From NCBI GenBank assembly GCA_029859385.1, contig JAOUDF010000183.1, positions 1 through 5,082 of the forward strand: a stretch of 5,082 nt of DNA, in the 5' to 3' direction. How positions within the stretch are numbered: position 1 is the first letter of the stretch; each line of letters opens with the position of its first letter. Source of the stretch: Nitrospirota bacterium (GTDB taxonomy: Bacteria; Nitrospirota; JAOUDF01). Under the pieces are notes generated by a model. That model did no database searches. It was given only the letters and a program-made list of their open reading frames with translations, and was not told the DNA's origin. A program made the position numbers and the translations under genes. Shown piece by piece: positions 1-5,082 of this stretch.

Positions 1-3000
1 CTTGGTACCATCAACTGGGTGTCGGTAACGGCGGTTGTCCGCGATACCAGCTGGGGCACCGCGAGCAGCACGTATCAGGTCGGCATCAAGCTGGACGCCA
101 GTACATCGGTAACCGGCAATTACACCTCAGGCGATAATTACAGCACCATCACCTCGCCCCAGTGGACGACAAAACCCGGCGGCGGGGCATGGACCTTTAC
201 CGATATTAACAACCTTGTGGCTCTGGTGGACAAGAACCAGGCGAATACCGTCGCGCTGCGGATAACCGAGCTTTATGTCACCATCGACTATACCGTCACC
301 CTGAATGTGACCGACGTTTCGGCGGCGCCCAGCCCGTTCAGCCCGAGCGCGCCTGCGTCGACGACAATCTCATACACGCTCAACAATGCGGTAGCCGCCA
401 ATGACCTGGTCTGGATAAGGATTTATGACGGCACTGGCGTGCTGAAGCGCAACCTGCTCTCCCCGGCCAGTTATACGACGGCCAACAAGACCGCCGGGGC
501 CAACAACACTGCCTGGGACGGCAAGAATGACAGTGCTGCGATCGTCGCCAACGGCACCTACGGCTATCACATTGACGCGGCGGGGAACATGGCCATAAAG
601 ACGCCGACAGCGGCGGCCGTGGACGTGGCGGCCCTGACATCGGCCTACGATACGTTGTATGCCGTTTCCAGCTCAAACCTCTATAAATCCACTGATGGCG
701 GCACCACATGGGCGACCAACGGAACCTATAATGCCCAGGGGAATCCGGTATGGGGGGTTGCGGTGAGCGGTGAAGGAAAGTTTATCTACACGGCGGTGCG
801 TGGCACCGGGGTTCGCTACTCAAAGGATTACGGCGTAACCTGGACCAACAAGAGCCCGGGCAATGTCAACGTGGTCGATGTTGCCTGCGACAGCACCGGC
901 CTTATCGTCTATGCCCTGGTGAACCAGAACGCCAGCACCAAGAAGATCTACAAGTCGACCAATGGTGGCACTTCATGGAGCGATGTCACCGGCATGTCGA
1001 CTACGGGCGTCGACTGGTGGGGGGTAAGCTGCACCCCCGACGGCAAGATCGTCATGATCATCGACCAGACCACCACGCCTGCAACCAGCTCCAGATACTT
1101 CAAGTCGGTCACCAACGGCACCTCATGGACGACCAGTTCCGCCATTGCCTATGGCACCGGTGTCGGTCAATTGAGCTACCCGAACCAGATAGCGCTCGAC
1201 TGCGAGGGGGGCTACGCCATCGCCGACCGGGGGAACCACCGGATACAAAAGTTCGACTCCTCGGGTACGGCGGTCATGGTGATCGGCGGTACCACGGCCG
1301 GCGTGGCGACGGACGCCTACAAGTTTAACGCCGGCACCACTGCCGCCTTCGGCATCGGCATGGTGAACTACGACGACCACCACATGCTCTGGGTGGCCGA
1401 CGTGAACAACAGCCGTCTGAAGAAATACTCCATCACCGACTACGGCTCCAGCACCGACATCATTGTCTGCGGCACGGGCTGTACCGACAACGACCCGCCT
1501 ACGACCATTACCGATCTCACGGTAGGGATTGTTCAGCAGACCTCGGTGGAACTTGTCTGGACGGCACCTTATGAGAACAGAGGCGCCTCGACGGGCGACT
1601 CAACGCTCTACGACATCCGGTATTCAACCATACCCATTACGACGGAGAACTGGTTCACGGCCACACAGGCCTCAGGTCTCCCCATCCCCGGTACGGGAGG
1701 GACCGGTGAGTCGTTCGCCGTCACGGGGCTCAGTTCATCGACCACCTATTACTTCGCCATCCGGGCTCAGGACGACGCCGGTAACTGGTCGGACCTCTCC
1801 AACGTGGTGAGTGCCACCACCGAAGGGATGCTGGCCAAGGCAATGATCGTCTACACCGCCAACTCGTCGCCGGGATCTCTCTACCCCAAGGATAAGCGGT
1901 GGACCGGCAGCGGCTGGACCAGCGAGTATTACCTCCCTGCCGTGACCACCACCAGCCCGCGTAATGTGATACTGCGCACCGAGCCCGCAGGCGGCAACAA
2001 ACGGATCGCGGCCATCAAGGACCAGGGGGGCAAGCTGTTCCTCAACAGTTGGGACGGACTGGTATGGAGCTCCGGCATCGCGGGGGGGATTGCCCTGACC
2101 AACGACGTGTACCGACAGTTCGACGTGGCGTATGAGAAGGCGCTCCAGGTTGACGCCACTGCCTATCGGGCCATTGTGGTCTATGCCCTGTCAGCTGGCA
2201 CTGTGCTGAAGTACCGGGTATGGGACGGAGCCGCATGGGGGGACGAAACGGCGCTGCCCGCCATCCCGACTACCGGCGCCATCCGCTGGGTGCGACTGGA
2301 AACCAAGCCGGGCACCGACGAGATCATGGCAGTATGGTCCGATGCCAACTCCGACCTGGGTGCGGCGGTCTGGACCGGCAGTACCAACACCTGGACGGTG
2401 AAGGCCGCGGTGCTCACCGCGACCCTTGGTTCTGCTACCGAGCAGGCCTGGGATGTGGCATATGAAAGCTCCTCGAAGGATGCCATGGTGGCCTGGATAG
2501 ATACAACCGCCATACCCAAGTACTTCACCTATATCGGCACCACCTGGACAGGCCCTTCCAGCGCCACTACCATCACTACCGCGGTCAACGATTTTCTGGT
2601 GCTGAAGGCCGACTCGCTCTCCACCTCGAACCAGATACTCATGGGGATTGACGATGTCTCCGGCAAGACCCTGAAGGTGGAGTTGTGGAGCGGAACAGCC
2701 TGGGACGCGACGGTCATCGAGCTTACCGGCGGGACCTATGGCCCGACGGCCGCGGGCAAGCGGGCCTTCGACCTGGAGTGGGAAGGCAAGTCGGGCAAGG
2801 CGATGGCGGTCTACGGCACCAGCGCGGCAGGAACTACCGCCCTGAAGCAGAAGGGGCATTACCGGATATGGGATGGCGTTACCTGGGGTGCGGGCAACTG
2901 GACTGCCGACACCAGCATGCCTACGGGCGCGACCCAGCCGCAGTGGGTGCAGCTTGTCTCGAGCCCCGGCGACAACGAAATCATGTGCGGGATAACCGAC

Positions 3001-5082
3001 TCGACCACTGACCTTAACATACACCGTTGGAACGGCAGCATATGGCTGGGCAGGCAGGAACTCACCATGAACGCCAGCACCACCACCGGCGAGAATTTCA
3101 TGTTCTCCTACCGTACTGACGCCCAGCCCGCCGTGAGTATCACCAACCCTGGAGACAACTATGCATTGAGCGGCACCAGTTATGTGGTGACCGGTTTGGC
3201 CTCCGACGACTACGGGGTCTACAAGGTGGAGCTTCACATCGAGCGCGACAGCGTGCCGCCCACCCACTGGACGGGCGGGCAATGGGTCGCGACGGAAGAC
3301 TGGCTGAGGGCCGACAATACCCTCTCATGGCATTACGACTGGCAGCTCCCTCTGGACAACGGGACATACACCTATACCCTTACCGCCCGGGCTACCGACA
3401 ACATGGGACAGGTAGGCCCGGTTTCCACACCGATAACCGGCGTAAAGGTCTACACCATTGCCGACCCGCTCACGGTCTACCGCAACGCTGCGACGGTCGA
3501 TTCATCCACCCAGATCACGGCCAACGCCTGGTTCTCCGGCGACGGCAACGGCGACGGCTCCACCCAGTTCGAGACCGGACCATCAGCCACGGGGCCGTGG
3601 ACCGACCAGGGGAGCCTCTCCACCGAGACGCCTGACCAGCAGTATTTCCTGAGGCAGAAGGCCATATCGGGCCTTACGGCGGGCACGACCTACTACATAC
3701 GGATTACCCATGCCGACCCCGACGGCGTGACGGGGACCAACCCGGAGGTGATCGGCCCCTATACCACCAAGGCCAACGGCACCACGACGCGGGACATTAC
3801 CGCTACCGTTGACGACTGCAACCAGGTAACGGTGAGCGCGTCCTTTGACAACGACGGCAACGACAACGGCACGACGGCCTTCCATTACAGCACCGACGGC
3901 ACCGCCTGGGCCGCCGCCCCCGGCTGCGGGGCCGTAGCAGGCGCGTCGCCCCGGACCTGCGCGGTAACGGGGCTGGTGACGAACACCACCTATTTCTTCA
4001 AGGCCACCTTCAGCGATGCCGACGGCATTTCGGGGCTCAACCCCCTTACGACGCCCGACCCGTCGCCCTACAAGACCCTGGCTGGTTGTCTCACCCGTGG
4101 CACCACCGTCGATACGTTAAGTGTGGACAACAGCAATTGCCGTCAGCTCAGCGTCAGGGCCGCCTACACCGGCGATCAGGACGGCGACAGTTCGACCCTG
4201 GTGGAGTTCAAGAAGACGGCCGATGCCACATGGTCGACCGCCTGTTCCGCTGTTACTGGCGGGTCGCCGCGGACCTGTTATATCACCGGTATCGCCGGGC
4301 TGTCCGCCTCCACCTCCTACGATGTCCGGGTAACCTGGACCGATGCCGACGGGGTGAGCGGGAGCAACCCGCAAAATACCACGCTGAGTACCCCGGCCTG
4401 CGGCAGTGCCGATGTTTTCCCGCCGACCTTGACCATCTTCCGGCCGATGGATGGTGCTACGGTGAGTGGAAATGCCACTTACCCGGTACGTATTGAAATC
4501 GCCGCCTACGACCGGGTGGCCCTCAACGCCGCCACCCTCAGGATCATCGTGAACGGCGCCGAGAATACCGTCACCGCCAACCCCAACGTGAGCGGCAACT
4601 ACTACTATGACTGGACGCCGGGCGCCACCGGCTACCACACCATCCAGGCCAAGGGTGCTGATACCGCCGGGAACTACGGCTATTCCCAGACCTTCAGGGT
4701 CTATGTCAACAGCATCTCCGTTGACGGCAGCGGACTGTTTTCCGGTGACGGCAAGCTCCTTGTCCGGGAGAACACCTCCCAGCTCTGCTTTGACTGTCAC
4801 GGCGGCATCCAGACCCACAGCAGCCAGAACCTCAGCCCGAAGTACGGCAACTGGGCCATCGACTGCCGGGTATGCCACACCCCGCACAACACGGCCAACA
4901 TCTTCCTGATCCGCCCGGTTATAAAAACCCCAAACAGCGGGGAGAAGACCGTTGACTTCAGGAACACCACGGGCCAGGCCGACTTCTCCTATGCCACCAA
5001 GACCACGCCGGGCAACGGGCCGTGCGAGGTCTGTCATACCAAGACCAGAAACGGCGACGACTCGGGTCGTTACCGCAATACG
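1..5082 (+). CDS. Giant multidomain surface protein with beta-propellers, Ig/FN3 domains and c-type haem sites (partial at both ends)
   Basis: Frame 1 reads through the whole window for 1,694 codons with no stop. Neither the start nor the stop codon is present, so the full protein is longer. The order of domains is: jelly-roll-like, FlgD-type Ig, Asp-box and NHL propeller repeats, FN3, an eight-motif WxGxxW region, Ig-like, three FN3-like repeats, Ig-like, then CXXCH cytochrome motifs. The sequence is rich in Thr, Gly, Ser, Asp and Asn and has no transmembrane segment. This fits export to the cell surface or beyond, and haem attachment to CXXCH needs the periplasmic side of the membrane. A signal peptide would lie upstream and is not seen. 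Known relatives in style are the large FN3/CXXCH proteins of Geobacter-like bacteria. A role in adhesion combined with extracellular electron transfer is inferred, not shown. No gene symbol is justified. Confidence is high for the reading frame and moderate for the function. Confidence 0.95.
13..300 (+). other. Jelly-roll-like beta-sandwich domain (aa 5-100)
   Basis: Alternating beta-strand pattern ending in TELYVTIDYTV, preceded by a Trp-containing stretch (W55 in SPQW, then GGAWTFTDINNLVALV at aa 61-76). This layout, with a W-T-x-x-D-I-x-x-L helix-like turn before a final T-x-L-Y-V-x-I-x-Y strand, is often seen in secreted bacterial and phage-like beta-sandwich modules with presumed binding roles. 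The domain may begin before the window. The family name is uncertain and the ligand is unknown. Confidence 0.45.
301..615 (+). other. FlgD-type Ig-like domain (aa 101-205)
   Basis: The hallmark is N169-T-A-W-D-G-K (aa 169-175) followed by V182-A-N-G-T-Y-G-Y (aa 182-189) and D192-A-A-G-N (aa 192-196). This matches the pattern 'xxWDGxxxxGxxVxxGxYxYxIxAxDxAGN' of FlgD/CHU_C-type Ig-like folds. The upstream strands SAAPSPFSPSAPASTTISYTL and LVWIRIYDGTG complete the sandwich. Such domains usually act as spacers or binding modules in exported proteins. Confidence 0.75.
616..1140 (+). other. Beta-propeller segment with four Asp-box (BNR) motifs (aa 206-380)
   Basis: Four Asp-box-like motifs are visible: STDGGTTW (aa 230-237), SKDYGVTW (274-281), STNGGTSW (319-326) and a degenerate SVTNGTSW (369-376). 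Their spacings of 44, 45 and 50 residues are those of single propeller blades. Strands such as LYAVSSSNLYKS, FIYTAVRGTGVRYS and IVYALVNQ precede each motif. Asp-boxes occur in sialidases, sortilin/Vps10 and YCF48-like proteins. They are structural turns, so they do not show enzyme activity. No sialidase Arg triad can be assigned. Confidence 0.8.
1153..1440 (+). other. Two NHL propeller repeats (aa 385-480)
   Basis: The first repeat is close to the NHL consensus: G385-T-G-V-G-Q-L, then P394-N-Q-I-A-L-D, then A408-D-R-G-N-H-R-I-Q-K-F (aa 408-418), then the next-blade G-G. The second is weaker: F450-G-I-G-M-V followed by W464-V-A-D-V-N-N-S-R-L-K-K-Y (aa 464-476). It directly follows the Asp-box blades with no linker, so both probably belong to one propeller of about six blades. 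NHL repeats mediate protein, RNA or polysaccharide binding. The ligand here is unknown. Confidence 0.78.
1492..1824 (+). other. Fibronectin type III domain (aa 498-608)
   Basis: A full FN3 pattern is present. It has a Pro-rich start (PPTTITDLTV), the B-strand Trp in VELVWTAP (W520), the C-strand YDIRYS, and the signature T575-G-L-S-S-S-T-T-Y-Y-F-A-I-R-A-Q-D-D-A-G-N-W (aa 575-596). The end SNVVSATTEG is also typical of bacterial FN3. The length, about 110 residues, is slightly long because of a Gly/Pro-rich loop (PIPGTGGTG). It likely acts as a rigid spacer between the two propeller regions. Confidence 0.9.
1834..2106 (+). repeat. WxGxxW two-blade unit 1 (aa 612-702)
   Basis: This unit contains RWTGSGW (aa 633-639) and SWDGLVW (683-689). 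Its second blade opens with N655-V-I-L-R-T-E-P and continues K667-R-I-A-A-I-K-D, matching the equivalent strands of units 2-4. It lacks the FDVAYE-like opening strand found in units 2 and 3 (and as FDLEWE in unit 4), so it starts about 20 residues 'late'. Confidence 0.65.
2107..2439 (+). repeat. WxGxxW two-blade unit 2 (aa 703-813)
   Basis: Opens with F707-D-V-A-Y-E. Blade one ends in RVWDGAAWG (aa 739-747). Blade two runs R762-W-V-R-L-E-T-K-P-G-T-D-E-I-M (762-776) to VWTGSTNTW (790-798), where the Gly-to-Trp gap is two residues longer than in the other copies. It is the closest match to unit 4. Confidence 0.7.
2440..2757 (+). repeat. WxGxxW two-blade unit 3 (aa 814-919)
   Basis: Opens with W817-D-V-A-Y-E. 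Blade one ends in YIGTTW (aa 844-849), where the first Trp is replaced by Tyr. Blade two runs F865-L-V-L-K-A-D to I879-L-M-G-I-D-D and ends in LWSGTAW (895-901). It is the most diverged unit but retains every landmark. Confidence 0.62.
2758..3120 (+). repeat. WxGxxW two-blade unit 4 with closing strand (aa 920-1040)
   Basis: Opens with F923-D-L-E-W-E. Blade one ends in RIWDGVTWG (aa 955-963). Blade two runs Q981-W-V-Q-L-V-S-S-P-G-D-N-E-I-M (981-995) to RWNGSIWLG (1009-1017). It is followed by F1033-M-F-S-Y-R-T-D, which resembles the FDVAYE opening strand and may close the ring by pairing with unit 1. Confidence 0.68.
3127..3453 (+). other. Bacterial Ig-like domain (aa 1043-1151)
   Basis: Starts with P1043-A-V-S-I-T-N-P-G-D-N and a Val-rich strand (SYVVTGLASDD), then YKVELHIERD. 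It ends in N1120-G-T-Y-T-Y-T-L-T-A-R-A-T-D-N-M-G (aa 1120-1136), the usual final strands of Ig-like modules that read 'xDNxGxxG'. An insertion carrying W1090, W1095 and W1101 is common in Ig-like modules of exported cytochrome-like proteins. Likely a spacer or binding module. Confidence 0.72.
3454..3774 (+). repeat. FN3-like repeat 1 with Asp/Gly loop, no cysteines (aa 1152-1258)
   Basis: First of three tandem modules. It carries the loop G1180-D-G-N-G-D-G-S-T, the FN3 signature I1222-S-G-L-T-A-G-T-T-Y-Y-I-R-I, and D1239-P-D-G-V-T-G-T-N-P (aa 1239-1248). It has none of the cysteines found in repeats 2 and 3. The Asp-rich loop looks suited to calcium binding, but this is inferred. Confidence 0.68.
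3775..4089 (+). repeat. FN3-like repeat 2 with four cysteines (aa 1259-1363)
   Basis: Carries C1273, C1309, C1320 and C1363, the loop D1283-N-D-G-N-D-N-G-T-T, the segment S1316-P-R-T-C-A-V-T-G-L, and D1339-A-D-G-I-S-G-L-N-P (aa 1339-1348). The cysteines are not in CXXCH form, so they are more likely disulfides than haem ligands. Confidence 0.68.
4090..4401 (+). repeat. FN3-like repeat 3 with four cysteines (aa 1364-1467)
   Basis: Carries C1380, C1415, C1426 and C1467 at nearly the same spacing as repeat 2, the loop D1392-Q-D-G-D-S-S-T, the segment G1421-S-P-R-T-C-Y-I-T-G, and D1448-A-D-G-V-S-G-S-N-P (aa 1448-1457). Repeats 2 and 3 are clearly closer to each other than to repeat 1. Confidence 0.68.
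4417..4725 (+). other. Ig-like domain next to the haem segment (aa 1473-1575)
   Basis: Begins F1473-P-P-T-L-T-I-F-R-P-M-D-G-A-T-V-S-G, a typical opening of bacterial Ig-like modules. It continues with ATLRIIVNGAEN, Y1535-D-W-T-P-G (aa 1535-1540) and K1551-G-A-D-T-A-G-N-Y-G (1551-1560), ending in FRVYVNS. This 'xADTAGN' final turn is usual for Ig-like spacers. It places a folded spacer immediately before the cytochrome part. Confidence 0.75.
4786..4800 (+). other. Haem c attachment site 1, CFDCH (aa 1596-1600)
   Basis: Cys1596 and Cys1599 would form thioether bonds to haem, and His1600 would be the proximal iron ligand. It is preceded by LLVRENTSQL, a lead-in typical of the first haem site of doubled CXXCH cytochromes. 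Confidence 0.88.
4864..4878 (+). other. Haem c attachment site 2, CRVCH (aa 1622-1626)
   Basis: Cys1622, Cys1625 and His1626 form a standard CXXCH, followed by T-P-H1629. The nearby His1629 is a plausible distal ligand for this or a neighbouring haem. Confidence 0.88.
5023..5037 (+). other. Haem c attachment site 3, CEVCH (aa 1675-1679)
   Basis: Cys1675, Cys1678 and His1679 form a third CXXCH, 53 residues after site 2. The window ends 15 codons later, so its distal ligand is probably outside. Confidence 0.87.

Larger units (their letters stand above)
1834..3120 (+). repeat. Eight WxGxxW repeats in four two-blade units, probable beta-propeller (aa 612-1040)
   Basis: Eight copies of a [WY/I]xG-x(2-4)-W motif occur, with the Gly at aa 636, 686, 743, 793, 846, 898, 959 and 1012 and the closing Trp at 639, 689, 746, 798, 849, 901, 962 and 1015. 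Each is preceded by an Ile/Ala-Met-Val-type strand and a 'D/T...L' hairpin (for example IMAVWSD, AMVAWID, ILMGIDD, AMAVYGT, IMCGITD). The spacing is 50-61 residues, as in propeller blades. The region further divides into four units of about 107 residues. I do not recognise a named family. A propeller fold is inferred from repeat size, strand pattern and the terminal Trp. The codons of the units have diverged, so this is an old duplication. Confidence 0.75.
4756..5082 (+). other. c-type multihaem segment, doubled CXXCH type (aa 1586 to window end, incomplete)
   Basis: Three CXXCH haem-attachment motifs lie within about 85 residues. The first two are 26 residues apart, and the second reads CRVCHTPHN, which matches the 'CxxCHxPH' half of the paired-CXXCH family. 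The third, CEVCHTKT, comes after F1653-R-N-T-T-G (aa 1653-1658) and is followed by R-N-G-D-D-S-G-R-Y-R-N-T at the window end. H1606 and H1629 are candidates for distal iron ligands. Haem would be attached after export and used for electron transfer. This style is typical of Geobacter-like exported cytochromes, where a further CXXCH usually follows soon after. The segment is cut by the window edge, so the total haem count is unknown. Confidence 0.88.

Noticed and set aside
616..1140. Sialidase activity suggested by Asp-boxes
   Set aside because: Asp-boxes are structural and widespread. No catalytic Arg triad, Tyr/Glu pair or RIP motif could be assigned.
975..1328. 117-codon frame on the + strand in another phase
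   Set aside because: Arg/His-rich low-quality translation overlapping the Asp-box and NHL repeats of the real frame; no ribosome binding site or domain.
1468..1482. Cys pair CGTGC (aa 490-494) as a possible haem site
   Set aside because: The spacing is C-x3-C and no His follows, so it is not a CXXCH or a known variant. A disulfide or no function is more likely.
2191..3282. 363-codon open frame on the - strand
   Set aside because: It is in exact codon register opposite the + frame and exists because the + gene rarely uses TTA, CTA and TCA codons. Its translation shows no domain, whereas the + frame has clear repeats over the same bases.
3268..3285. A ninth WTGGQW motif (aa 1090-1095)
   Set aside because: It fits WxGxxW, but it lies inside the Ig-like domain in a Trp-rich insertion that is usual for such modules, without the blade strand pattern. 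I do not count it as a propeller blade.
4117..5037. 306-codon open frame on the - strand
   Set aside because: Also a codon-register shadow. It lies opposite the FN3-like repeats, the Ig domain and the three haem motifs, which are unmistakable on the + strand.

Overview
The window is one uninterrupted protein-coding frame on the + strand, frame 1: 1,694 codons without a stop and without a recognisable start. It is an internal slice of a giant gene whose beginning and end both lie outside. There is no intergenic DNA, RNA gene, promoter, terminator, CRISPR array or mobile element in it. Positions marked 'aa' count codons from base 1 of the window.

By eye the DNA is GC-rich with a strong preference for C/G in third codon positions (ACC, GGC, GAC, GCC, CTG). 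The protein is rich in Thr, Gly, Ser, Ala, Asp and Asn and has no membrane segment in the visible part. This composition fits an exported surface protein. Combined with a c-type multiheme segment of the doubled CXXCH type, it suggests a metal-reducing, Geobacter-like member of the Desulfuromonadota. That assignment is an inference from style, not a database match.

Layout, N to C: a jelly-roll-like beta domain (aa 5-100); a FlgD-type Ig-like domain (101-205); a beta-propeller segment with four Asp-box (BNR) motifs (206-380) running into two NHL repeats (385-480); a classic fibronectin type III domain (498-608); a less familiar region with eight WxG-x(2-4)-W repeats, organised as four two-blade units of about 107 residues and probably forming another propeller (612-1040); an Ig-like domain (1043-1151); three tandem FN3-like repeats with Asp/Gly-rich loops, the last two sharing a four-cysteine pattern (1152-1467); another Ig-like domain (1473-1575); and a c-type cytochrome segment with three CXXCH haem sites (1586 to the end), which is cut off by the window edge.

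The likely job, by inference, is a very long extracellular stalk. Beta-propeller and Ig/FN3 domains would provide reach and binding to a surface, polymer or partner, and the haem segment would provide an electron-transfer site at or near the C-terminal part. The most notable points are the eight-motif propeller region, the four-cysteine FN3-like repeats, and the joining of this scaffold to haem sites in one polypeptide.
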